DNA of 25,809 nt from Actinomycetota bacterium (GCA_028715585.1 JAQURN010000003.1:1-25809), one strand, 5' to 3'. Positions 14,471 through 22,856 are shown, counted from the stretch's first letter. Made by a program: numbers and translations. Notes: generated from the sequence alone by a model not told the origin.

Positions 14471-17400
14471 ATGACTTTGAGAGGAAGCGTTTTAGTGCTA
14501 GGCGGTGGGGTCGGGGGGGTAGAGGCTTCGCTCGATCTTGCGGAAGCTGGTTTCAAAACCTACCTGCTAGATACCTCCCCTTCAATCGGGGGTGTCATGG
14601 CACAGCTCGACAAGACCTTCCCCACAAACGACTGCTCCATGTGCATCCTCTCGCCAAAACTGGTGGAGGCTGATCAACACCCGAATATAGAGATAATCGC
14701 TTACTCAGAGCTCGAATCCCTGGAAGGCAACCCTGGCGACTTCACGGCAACCATCAGGAAAAAAGCAAGATACGTTAAACCCGACAAATGCACGGGATGT
14801 GGCGCCTGCGCGGAGGCTTGCGTCCTTCGGGGGAGGATACCCGATGATTTCAACATGGGACTCTCGATGCGTTCGCCTATCTATGTACCCTTCGCCCAGG
14901 CAGTTCCAAGGCTGGCTCTACTCGATCCAGAATCGTGCCTCCGCTTCACCAAGGGAAAATGTCGTGCCCCCTGCCTCGATGCCTGTGAACTTGGGGCAAT
15001 AGACTTCGATCAGGCAGATACCACCGAAACGCTCAAGGTCGGCGCGGTAATCGTCGCAACCGGGGCTGCTCCTCACGATATTTCCAGCCTGCGCTCATAT
15101 CACCCAGAGCATCCCAACGTGGTCTCGTCGCTGGAGATGGAAAGAATAATGTGCGCAAGCGGGCCGAGCGCGGGGCGGATAATAAAGCCCTCGGATGGAA
15201 AGCCCGCAAAGAGCATCGCCTTCATACAGTGCGCTGGTTCCAGGGACCAGACTTTGAATCCCTACTGCTCAAGTGTCTGTTGCACCTACGCCATAAAAGA
15301 GGCTTCGGTCATAAAGGAACACGACCCTGATATAGATTGTCACATTTTCCACCACGACCTGAGAACGTTTGGGAAACAGTTCGAGCAATTCAGGGAACGC
15401 GCCGAGAGCGAGTACAAAATCAGGTTCACCCGTTTTAGAATCCCCTCCGTAGAGATATCAGAAACCGGCGGCCTCCTCATCCGCTATCCCGAAGAGAGAG
15501 GAAGCTGGAGGGAAAAGGAATTCGACATCGTGGTTCTCTCAGTGGGACTCGATCCCCGCAACAGTCAGATTGCGGAAAAAACTGGCGTCCGGACCAACGA
15601 ATATGGCTTTATTTCGACAACCAAGACCCTCCCTGTCAAGAGCTCAAAAGACGGGGTCTTTGTGATTGGCACGGCGAGCACCCCCAAAGACATACCGGAG
15701 ACTGTCTCCCAGGCTTACGCGGCGGCGGCTGCGTGTTCATCTCTGCTCTCTTCCGCTCGAGGTAGCGAAATAGAAAAGAAGGAATACCCGCCCGAGATCG
15801 ATGTGAGCTCGAGCGAGCCCAGGATTGGGGTGTTTGTCTGTTCCTGCGGGAAAAACATAGGCGCGGTCGTGGATGTGGACGCGGTGGTGGAGTCCGCGAA
15901 AAGTTTAGAAGGAGTGGTCTACGCCGAAAAAAACATCTACACCTGCTCTTCGGAGTCGTGCTCGAAAATCAGGGATGCCATAGGAGAACACCAGCTCAAT
16001 CGCGTAGTGGTGGCAGCATGTACTCCCCGCACTCACGAGCCCCTTTTCAGGGAAACCTTGAGGGAGGCGGGCCTCAACCCTTACCTCTTCGACATGGCAA
16101 ATATTCGCGACCAGTGCTCCTGGGTACATTCGGACGAGCCCGAAAAGGCAACCGAGAAAGCAAAAGACCTGGTGAGGATGTCCGTGGCAAAAGCCAGGCG
16201 TCTCTCACCCCTGCCGCCCTTGCCAGTAAAGGTAACACCCGCTGCCATCATCATCGGCGGAGGACCCGCGGGAATCGCCGCGAGCCTAGAGATTGCCCAT
16301 GGGGGATATCAAACCTTCCTGGTGGAAAAAGAAGAGAGTCTGGGGGGCAACCTTCGCGAAATGAGAGAGGGAGCCACTCCAGAGGAAAAGGAAGTCTCAG
16401 ATTGGCTGAAGCAAAGCCAAGTCGAGCTCGAGGCGCTCGAGAACGTAGAGGTATTCACTGGCTCAGAGATAATCGACATCTCCGGCTATGTCGGAAATTT
16501 CCACGCGACCGTCCGCAAGGGGAGTGAGGCGAAACCCATCGAAGCCGGGGTTATAATCGTCGCCACGGGAGGTCTGGAACACAAGCCCACTTCTTACCTG
16601 TATGGGAAAAGCGATAAAGTGGTAACTCTTTCAGAGTTGGAGAAAAAGCTACCCGCTGATCTCTCAGCCGAGTCGATAGTGATGATTCAATGCGTGGAAT
16701 CCAGGGAAGATCCAAGGCCTTATTGCAGCCGTGTCTGCTGCATATCCGCGCTCAATAACGCAATCGCGTTGAAAACAATCCTTCCTGAATCAAACATCTA
16801 CATTCTATATCGAGACATCATGGCATACGGCATCTACGAAGACCTCTACAGGAAGGCGCGCGAACTCGGCGTCACCTTTATCCGGTACGATAAGGATAAC
16901 AAGCCAAGAGTCGAGGAGGCTGGAGAAAAAATAAACGTGAAGCTCGAATCGCCCGACATCCCCGCTGAGCTTGAAATAGAAGCAGATCTACTGGTTCTCT
17001 CTACCCCCGTGATACCTCATCCTTCCAACACCGACCTGTCACGCAAGCTGAAAATCCCCCTGGATGAAAACGGCTTTTTCTCCGAGGCACACGTAAAGCT
17101 CCGCCCAGTTGATTTCGCAACCAGTGGAATTTTCCTGGCTGGAATGGCTCATTACCCGAAACTCTTGGAGGAAGCCATAAGCCAGGGGCAGGCCGCGGCG
17201 GGGAGAGCCCAGGCTATACTCTCCAAGGACTTCGTGATGGGCGAGGGAGCCATTGCAAAGGTAGACCCGTCGTATTGCAGAGGCTGCGGTGCCTGTGAAG
17301 AGGTTTGCGAATTTAGCGCAATCACGCTTCAGGAAGTGCAGCCACAAATACTAGTCGCAAATGTGAACGAGGCTCTCTGTGTGGGATGTGGTATGTGCGC

Positions 17401-17503
17401 CGTGGCTTGCTGGAGCAACGCTATTACCATGGAAAACTTTACCGACACGCAGATAGAGTCGATGATAGAGGCTTCGCTTGAAAGCAGGGCAGGTAGTGAT
17501 TGA
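14471..17503 (+). CDS. Tandem HdrA'-HdrA flavoprotein with C-terminal ferredoxin
   Basis: A 1010-residue fusion of two HdrA-like units. Unit 1 (1-435): FAD motif GGGVGGVEAS (11-20), the HdrA signature FPTNDCSMCIL (Cys55, Cys58), an inserted ferredoxin (Cys107-110-113-117; Cys156, 164, 168, 172) and GTASTPKDIPETVSQA. Unit 2 (450-920): the HdrA N-terminal domain (RIGVFVCSCGKNIG, ACTPRTHEPLF, NIRDQCSWVH), a second FAD motif GGGPAGIAAS (596-605) without the inserted ferredoxin, and HVKLRPVDFAT. A C-terminal 2x[4Fe-4S] ferredoxin follows (Cys936-939-942-946; Cys970-973-976-980). HdrA proteins bifurcate electrons at FAD, so two flavin sites are expected. Normal HdrA is about 650 residues; here its parts are redistributed over two FAD domains. 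The stop overlaps the next gene by 8 nt. Confidence 0.88.
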   Translation: MTLRGSVLVLGGGVGGVEASLDLAEAGFKTYLLDTSPSIGGVMAQLDKTFPTNDCSMCILSPKLVEADQHPNIEIIAYSELESLEGNPGDFTATIRKKARYVKPDKCTGCGACAEACVLRGRIPDDFNMGLSMRSPIYVPFAQAVPRLALLDPESCLRFTKGKCRAPCLDACELGAIDFDQADTTETLKVGAVIVATGAAPHDISSLRSYHPEHPNVVSSLEMERIMCASGPSAGRIIKPSDGKPAKSIAFIQCAGSRDQTLNPYCSSVCCTYAIKEASVIKEHDPDIDCHIFHHDLRTFGKQFEQFRERAESEYKIRFTRFRIPSVEISETGGLLIRYPEERGSWREKEFDIVVLSVGLDPRNSQIAEKTGVRTNEYGFISTTKTLPVKSSKDGVFVIGTASTPKDIPETVSQAYAAAAACSSLLSSARGSEIEKKEYPPEIDVSSSEPRIGVFVCSCGKNIGAVVDVDAVVESAKSLEGVVYAEKNIYTCSSESCSKIRDAIGEHQLNRVVVAACTPRTHEPLFRETLREAGLNPYLFDMANIRDQCSWVHSDEPEKATEKAKDLVRMSVAKARRLSPLPPLPVKVTPAAIIIGGGPAGIAASLEIAHGGYQTFLVEKEESLGGNLREMREGATPEEKEVSDWLKQSQVELEALENVEVFTGSEIIDISGYVGNFHATVRKGSEAKPIEAGVIIVATGGLEHKPTSYLYGKSDKVVTLSELEKKLPADLSAESIVMIQCVESREDPRPYCSRVCCISALNNAIALKTILPESNIYILYRDIMAYGIYEDLYRKARELGVTFIRYDKDNKPRVEEAGEKINVKLESPDIPAELEIEADLLVLSTPVIPHPSNTDLSRKLKIPLDENGFFSEAHVKLRPVDFATSGIFLAGMAHYPKLLEEAISQGQAAAGRAQAILSKDFVMGEGAIAKVDPSYCRGCGACEEVCEFSAITLQEVQPQILVANVNEALCVGCGMCAVACWSNAITMENFTDTQIESMIEASLESRAGSD

Positions 17504-19112
17504 GTTGAACGAACCGAGAATCGTTGCTTTTACATGTAACTGGTGCGCCTACGCTGGCGCCGATTACGCGGGCGTATCTAGAATTTCATATCCCCCGAAC
17601 GTGAGGCTGATTCGCGTTATGTGTTCCGGGAGAGTCGAACCTTCATTCATACTGCGCGCGCTGGAAAAGGGAGCGGACGGCGTCATGGTGGGGGGTTGCC
17701 ACGAAGCCGACTGCCATTACGTGAGCGGGAACAAAAAGGCACTGGAAAAAGTAGAGGAGACGAAGAAGCTCCTTGACCTTTTGGGATTGGGCGAGGAAAG
17801 GGTCAGGGTAAAGTGGATAAACGCAAACGAAGGCGAAGCATTCGCAAACGAAATCAAGGACTTCACCGAAACGCTGAAGAAGCTAGGCCCGAGCCCCATT
17901 TCTCTCGTAAAGGAGCCGAAGGAAGGGTCTCCTAAAAAGGATTTAGGGCAGATAGCAGGTGAAACTGACGCCCTCCTTTGCGTGGAGTGTGGCAAATGCA
18001 CTGCCTCCTGCCCGGTCTCCAGAAGAAAACCCGATTTCAGCCCCAGGCTTGTGGTCGAAGAGCTGCTGGAAAAACTTTACCCGCAAATCGAAACGAGCAA
18101 AGAGCTCTGGGATTGCCTCACCTGCAAAACCTGTGAAGAGCGCTGTCCCTATGGGGTCAGATTCTCGGAGTTCGTAAAGGAAGCCCGGGTGGGCATAAAA
18201 GAGCTTTCAAATGATGGAAATCCTACTCGCTCCGGCCAAATTTTCTCCTGGATGCGAATCATGTCCCAGGATAGTTTAGACCAGAAGCGCTTGGGATGGG
18301 CGGAGGGGCTTGCATACAAAGAAGTATCTTCTTCCCCCGATGATTGGCTCTTTTTCGTTGGGTGCCTCCCCCACTTCGAGGTTTCTCATTCCCCCATCGA
18401 GGCAACCCCACTTTCCATAGCGAGAAACTCGATTTCGATTCTAAACAAGATGGGCATAGACCCCGTTCTCCTTCCTGACGAGAGGTGCTGCGGGCACGAT
18501 CTCCTGTTTGCGGGGGAGGCGGATACATTCATAAAGCTCGCTAACAAGAACTGGCAAGCGTTCAAAGAAGCAGGGGTAAAGCACATCGTCACGGCGTGCC
18601 CCGAGGGTTACTACACGCTCGCGAGGGAGTATCCAAAGGTGGTGGATGGTTGGGACATCGAGGTCAAGCACATCACCGAAGTGGTAGCCGAAGCCTTGGA
18701 TTCCGGGAGCGTCGAGCTTGACGGAGACCTCCTCAAAGAAACGAAGGTCACTTTTCAGGACCCTTGCAGGCTCGGCAGGTACATGGGCATTTATGAAGCT
18801 CCCAGAAAGCTGCTTCATGCGATAGGCGCAGACCTTCAGGAGATGGAGCACTACGGGAGCGGCTCCATATGCTGCGGAGTAAGCTCCTGGGTAAACTGCG
18901 GCGTGACCGCAAAGAATATACAGCTTTCGCGCCTTGGGGAAGCAAAAAAAACCGGGGCGAGCGTGCTCGTAACCGCTTGCCCCAAGTGCCAGATACATTT
19001 CAAGTGCGCTCTTCACGGAAAGCTTCCAGGCGATAAGGAAAATTTTGAAATCCCAATCGAGGACATTACCTCTCTGGTCGCAAGAGCTCTCGGCGGAGGT
19101 GAAAATGGCTGA
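17496..19112 (+). CDS. MvhD-HdrC-HdrB (MvhD-HdrD) three-domain fusion
   Basis: A 538-residue fusion. Residues 8-135 are MvhD-like, with the [2Fe-2S] cysteines Cys14, Cys17, Cys43, Cys68 and Cys73 (FTCNWC, VMC, GGCHEADC). Residues 160-235 are HdrC-like, with Cys162-165-168-172 and Cys207-210-213-217. Residues 285-525 are HdrB-like, with Cys290, Cys331-332 and Cys368, then Cys424, Cys459-460 and Cys495-498. The first CCG motif ends CPEG, lacking its last cysteine. HdrC-HdrB in one chain is the HdrD layout; adding MvhD puts HdrA's electron mediator and the disulfide-type site in one protein. GTG 17496 is preferred over TTG 17478 and TTG 17505; all are plausible. It overlaps the genes on both sides by 8 nt. 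Confidence 0.85.
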   Translation: MIELNEPRIVAFTCNWCAYAGADYAGVSRISYPPNVRLIRVMCSGRVEPSFILRALEKGADGVMVGGCHEADCHYVSGNKKALEKVEETKKLLDLLGLGEERVRVKWINANEGEAFANEIKDFTETLKKLGPSPISLVKEPKEGSPKKDLGQIAGETDALLCVECGKCTASCPVSRRKPDFSPRLVVEELLEKLYPQIETSKELWDCLTCKTCEERCPYGVRFSEFVKEARVGIKELSNDGNPTRSGQIFSWMRIMSQDSLDQKRLGWAEGLAYKEVSSSPDDWLFFVGCLPHFEVSHSPIEATPLSIARNSISILNKMGIDPVLLPDERCCGHDLLFAGEADTFIKLANKNWQAFKEAGVKHIVTACPEGYYTLAREYPKVVDGWDIEVKHITEVVAEALDSGSVELDGDLLKETKVTFQDPCRLGRYMGIYEAPRKLLHAIGADLQEMEHYGSGSICCGVSSWVNCGVTAKNIQLSRLGEAKKTGASVLVTACPKCQIHFKCALHGKLPGDKENFEIPIEDITSLVARALGGGENG

Positions 19113-20430
19113 TTCTGTTTTGGTTATCGGCGGAGGAGTATGCGGAATACAAGCTTCCCTTGACCTTGGCGATAGGGGGCATCACGTCTATCTGGTAGAA
19201 AGAGAACCTTCGATAGGAGGACGGATGGCTCTCCTTGACAAGGTATTCCCCACCAACGATTGCTCGATATGCATACTCGCCCCAAAGATGATTACCTGCT
19301 TCAACCATCCAAACATCGAAGTGATTTCATATGCCGAGTTAGAAGAGCTTACCGGCGAGGCGGGAAACTTCAAAGCGAAAATCAGGAAAAAGGCAAGATA
19401 TGTGGACGAAGACAAGTGCACGGGCTGCGGCTCTTGTTGTGAGGCGTGCGTGCTCGAGGGAAGAATCCCCGACGAGTGTAACCAAGGCTTCTCGAAGAGA
19501 AGCGCCGCTTACATTCCTTTCATGCAAGCGGTTCCAAGAGTGGCAACGATAGACCCTGAAAACTGCCTCTACGTGACGAGGGGAAAATGCAAGAGGCCAT
19601 GTGTGGACGCGTGCCAGAGGGGAGCCATCGACCTTGAGCAAAAGGACCAGATTCTTACGCTAGACATAGGAGTCGTCATCGTCGCCACAGGTCTCACCAT
19701 ATATGACCCAACCCCGCTTGCCGAATACGGCTATGGGCGCTTCGACAATGTAATTCATAGCATGGAATACGAAAGACTAATAAACGCTAGTGGTCCCACT
19801 GGAGGCCACCTCACGAGGCGCTCGGACAGCGAACGCCCAAAGAGAATAGCCTACATCCAATGCGTGGGGGCAAGGGACCAAAGAAGCGGACATCCGTATT
19901 GCTCGAGCGTATGCTGCATGTATGCCACGAAGGATTCCATGCTCGCCTACATACACGACAATGACACAGAGAATTTTATCTTCTACACCGATTTGCGAGC
20001 CCCGGGGAAAGGATTCGATGAGTACATCAAGAGGGGGGAAGAGGAATACGGGATAACCTACATCAGGGCACGCCCAGGAGAGATAACCCAAGACGAGGAG
20101 ACCAAAAACTTGAGGGTCTGGTACGAGGATACCACTTCCGGGGGGGTAAAAGACCTGGAGGTGGATATGGTAGTTCTTTCCACCGCCTTCATCCCCCGCC
20201 AGGACTCGAGAGACCTCGCAAAGAAGCTCGGCATCTCAACTGATGAATATGGCTTCTTCGCGGCATCCGATAGCCTCACATCCCCGGTAGACAGCTCCAC
20301 CAAGGGGATATTCGTAGCGGGAGCATGCACCTCTCCCATGGACGTTACCGACTCCGTCACGCAAGGCGGAGCGGCAGCGGAAAGAGCTTCGGAGGTTCTG
20401 AGCATGATGGAGGCAGTAGCAAGCCCATAA
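19105..20430 (+). CDS. Stand-alone HdrA'-type flavoprotein with inserted ferredoxin
   Basis: A 441-residue paralogue of the first half of the 1010-residue protein. It has FAD motif GGGVCGIQAS (9-18), FPTNDCSICILAPK (Cys53, Cys56), inserted [4Fe-4S] motifs (Cys105-108-111-115 with an extra Cys112; Cys154, 162, 166, 170), IPFMQAVPRVATID, and QCVGARDQ. It lacks the HdrA N-terminal domain and the C-terminal ferredoxin, so alone it is an incomplete HdrA; the next gene supplies both. This split recalls QmoA next to QmoB, but the NDCSICIL segment is HdrA-like. ATG 19105 has GGCGGAGGTGA directly upstream and overlaps the preceding gene by 8 nt. Confidence 0.85.
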   Translation: MADSVLVIGGGVCGIQASLDLGDRGHHVYLVEREPSIGGRMALLDKVFPTNDCSICILAPKMITCFNHPNIEVISYAELEELTGEAGNFKAKIRKKARYVDEDKCTGCGSCCEACVLEGRIPDECNQGFSKRSAAYIPFMQAVPRVATIDPENCLYVTRGKCKRPCVDACQRGAIDLEQKDQILTLDIGVVIVATGLTIYDPTPLAEYGYGRFDNVIHSMEYERLINASGPTGGHLTRRSDSERPKRIAYIQCVGARDQRSGHPYCSSVCCMYATKDSMLAYIHDNDTENFIFYTDLRAPGKGFDEYIKRGEEEYGITYIRARPGEITQDEETKNLRVWYEDTTSGGVKDLEVDMVVLSTAFIPRQDSRDLAKKLGISTDEYGFFAASDSLTSPVDSSTKGIFVAGACTSPMDVTDSVTQGGAAAERASEVLSMMEAVASP

Positions 20431-20480
20431 CAGAGCCATACTCTTTGGAAGAACCGGAAGATTTATCGAAAGGATGAGCC

Positions 20481-22679
20481 TTGAGGGAAGAAAACAAAGA
20501 AGAAGGGAAAGCGCAAACTCCGGCAACCGAGGAGCTTCTCCTCGGGGAACCCAGGATAGGGGTCTTTGTCTGCCACTGTGGGGCGAATATTGCCGGCTTC
20601 CTGGATGTAGAAAAGGTCACTGAATACGCGAAGACCCTCCCTAACGTGGTTTTCGCGATGCGAAATCTCTACACCTGCGCAGAGGATGGGATATCCGCCA
20701 TCAAGGAAGCGATAGTGGAACACAAACTCAACCGCGTGGTCGTCGCCTCATGCACTCCCCGCACTCATGAACCCCTCTTCAGAGCAGCCTGCGAGGAAGC
20801 GGGGCTCAACAAATACCTCTTCGAGTTCGCCAACATCCGCGACCAGTGCTCCTGGGTCCACATGAACGAATGGGAAGCTGCCACAGAAAAGGCAAAGGAC
20901 CTCGTTCGAATGAGCGTCATGAGGGCTGCCCTTCTCGAGCCATTGGAAGAACTCTCGATAGACATACATCCCTCTTGTCTGGTTGTGGGCGCGGGAATAA
21001 GCGGCATGAGTGCCTCACTCTCGATAGCGAAGCAGGGTTTCGAGGTTTTCCTCGTGGAAAAGGAACCCGAGGTGGGAGGGTTTCTTGGGAAGCTTAGCAG
21101 CCTGGGACCAACGGGCGCCGACCCGAAGGAAGTAATCGAAAAATATCTGAGCGAAATAGAAGGAGAAAAGCGAATACATCTCTTCACAAGCTCCCAAGTT
21201 CTCTCCATAGATGGCTATTTTGGAAATTTCCAGGCGAGGCTCGAAACACCGAAGGGAGAGGAGTCCTTCAAGGTAGGGACAATCATCGTAGCCAGCGGAG
21301 CGGAGGAGATGAAACCCCAAGGGCTCTACGGCTACGGCGAGCTGGAAGGCGTGGTAACCGAAGGCGAGCTCGAGGGCATGCTAGCCGAAGACCGACTGGA
21401 GAAAATAAACGATGTCGTCTTCATTCAGTGCGTTGGAAGCCGCGGACAACGCGTTTCCTATTGCAACAAAATCTGCTGCGCGCTGGCTATAAAAAACGCC
21501 ATCGACTTGAAGAAAAAATTCCCCGCGGCGAACGTCAGCATCCTCCACAACGGCGTTCAAGTCCGTGGAGTTGTGGAGGAGGAACAGTATAAGAAAGCAA
21601 GGGAGATGGGGGTTCGCTTCAGGAAGTATTCCCCCGACCGCCTTCCCACGGTTTCAGCCGATGAGCGCTTGAACGTGAAAACCCACATGGAACTCATGGA
21701 GAGGGAAATCGAAATACCCGCCGACCTGGTGGTCCTCTCTACTCCGCTCGTCCAAACCGAGTCAGGGCTTGCGCTCAGCAAGATGCTGAGGGTTCCGGTT
21801 GGCTCGGATGGGTTTTTCTTCGAGGCGCACGTCAAGCTCCGCCCAGTTGACTTCGCTACCGATGGCATTTACGTATGCGGAACAGCACAGGGGCCAAAAA
21901 ACATATCGGAAAGTGTGGCTCAGGCATACGCCGCGGCTTCCCATGCCCTCACTCCCATGAAGAGAAAAACCATGAACGTGGAGGCTGTTACTGCCTCCGT
22001 TGACCAAGAAAAGTGTATAGGTTGTGAATACTGTGCGGTTGTGTGCCCCTTCGGAGCGGTAAGCATGGTAGTCAACAAGCAAAACAACTGGGTCTCGTCT
22101 ATAAACGAAGCATTATGCAAGGGGTGTGGCGCCTGCGCCGCCGGCTGCCCAACACTGGCAATCACCACCAAGCACTTCAAGCGAGAACAGACACTTGCCC
22201 AGATAGCCGCCGCTTTCCCCAATCCCAGCAAGCCTGGAGCCGACTTCGAGCCCCAGATTCTTGCCTTCACTTGTAACTGGTGCTCCTACGCAGGGGCAGA
22301 CCTAGCGGGGGTCAGCCGTTTCCAGTACCCGCCGAACATCCGAATCATCCGGCTAATGTGCTCCGCGAGAATCGACCCTCTATACGTTCTGGAGGCTCTC
22401 CGGCATAATGCCGACATGGTCCTCATGTCGGGGTGCCATATCGGCGACTGCCATTACATAACCGCGAACCACGAGACGGAAGCAAGGTTTTTCGCCCTGA
22501 GGGATTACCTTGAAAGCTTAGGGGTCGAACCAGAAAGGGTTCAGCTCGCTTGGATTTCGGCTGCCGAAGGAGAGATATTCGCCCAGACTATAAGAGATAT
22601 AGTCAAAAAGGCAAAAGAATTGGGTCCTATCGACAAGAGAACGCTTCGCTACAGAGAACCGGAACGTTCTCGCACATAG
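20481..22679 (+). CDS. HdrA-ferredoxin-MvhD fusion (QmoB-like)
   Basis: A 732-residue flavoprotein. It has an HdrA N-terminal domain (26-130: RIGVFVCHCGANIAG, SCTPRTHEPLF, NIRDQCSWVH), FAD motif VGAGISGMSAS (169-179) without an inserted ferredoxin, and HVKLRPVDFAT. A 2x[4Fe-4S] ferredoxin follows (Cys512-515-518-522; Cys546-549-552-556), then a C-terminal MvhD domain (592-712; Cys598, 601, 627, 652, 657). HdrA joined to MvhD is the architecture of QmoB in sulfate reducers, but no qmoC or apr gene is present here. It pairs with the preceding HdrA' gene to rebuild the same domain string as the fused set upstream. It starts at TTG 20481, 6 nt after AAAGGA, following a 50-nt gap. Confidence 0.87.
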   Translation: MREENKEEGKAQTPATEELLLGEPRIGVFVCHCGANIAGFLDVEKVTEYAKTLPNVVFAMRNLYTCAEDGISAIKEAIVEHKLNRVVVASCTPRTHEPLFRAACEEAGLNKYLFEFANIRDQCSWVHMNEWEAATEKAKDLVRMSVMRAALLEPLEELSIDIHPSCLVVGAGISGMSASLSIAKQGFEVFLVEKEPEVGGFLGKLSSLGPTGADPKEVIEKYLSEIEGEKRIHLFTSSQVLSIDGYFGNFQARLETPKGEESFKVGTIIVASGAEEMKPQGLYGYGELEGVVTEGELEGMLAEDRLEKINDVVFIQCVGSRGQRVSYCNKICCALAIKNAIDLKKKFPAANVSILHNGVQVRGVVEEEQYKKAREMGVRFRKYSPDRLPTVSADERLNVKTHMELMEREIEIPADLVVLSTPLVQTESGLALSKMLRVPVGSDGFFFEAHVKLRPVDFATDGIYVCGTAQGPKNISESVAQAYAAASHALTPMKRKTMNVEAVTASVDQEKCIGCEYCAVVCPFGAVSMVVNKQNNWVSSINEALCKGCGACAAGCPTLAITTKHFKREQTLAQIAAAFPNPSKPGADFEPQILAFTCNWCSYAGADLAGVSRFQYPPNIRIIRLMCSARIDPLYVLEALRHNADMVLMSGCHIGDCHYITANHETEARFFALRDYLESLGVEPERVQLAWISAAEGEIFAQTIRDIVKKAKELGPIDKRTLRYREPERSRT

Positions 22680-22695
22680 ACCCACCCAGTGCACC

Positions 22696-22739
22696 ACCGC
22701 TGAAACTGCTTTTAGGTTCTTCACAACAACGGTTTTTTT
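22696..22739 (+). terminator. Weak candidate terminator of the hdr-por operon
   Basis: ACCGCTG (22696-22702) pairs with CAACGGT (22727-22733) with one mismatch, and seven T follow (22733-22739). The loop of 24 nt is long and the stem short, so intrinsic termination is only possible. The rest of the gap to lysC shows a short AGAAGC/GCTTCT repeat (22758-22763/22782-22787) but no recognisable leader peptide or riboswitch. Confidence 0.28.
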
Positions 22740-22856
22740 CTGCTACCATGAATTTTGAGAAGCTTGGAATGCCGTTTCTTCGCTTCTGTAGTTTCAAGAG
22801 AGCCCCTAATTCGGATGCGCTTCGGGCTTGAGCAGTGGAGGACACCTGCAAATCTC

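Noticed and set aside
22654..22671. GAGAAC/GTTCTC inverted repeat as the operon terminator
   Set aside because: It lies inside the last codons of the HdrA-MvhD gene and is not followed by a T run.
19105..22679. Naming the last two operon genes qmoA and qmoB
   Set aside because: The layout is similar, but the first protein has HdrA-type motifs and no qmoC or APS reductase gene is present.
22680..22856. Lysine riboswitch or T-box before lysC
   Set aside because: The 177-nt gap has no conserved L-box core or T-box sequence and only short weak inverted repeats.
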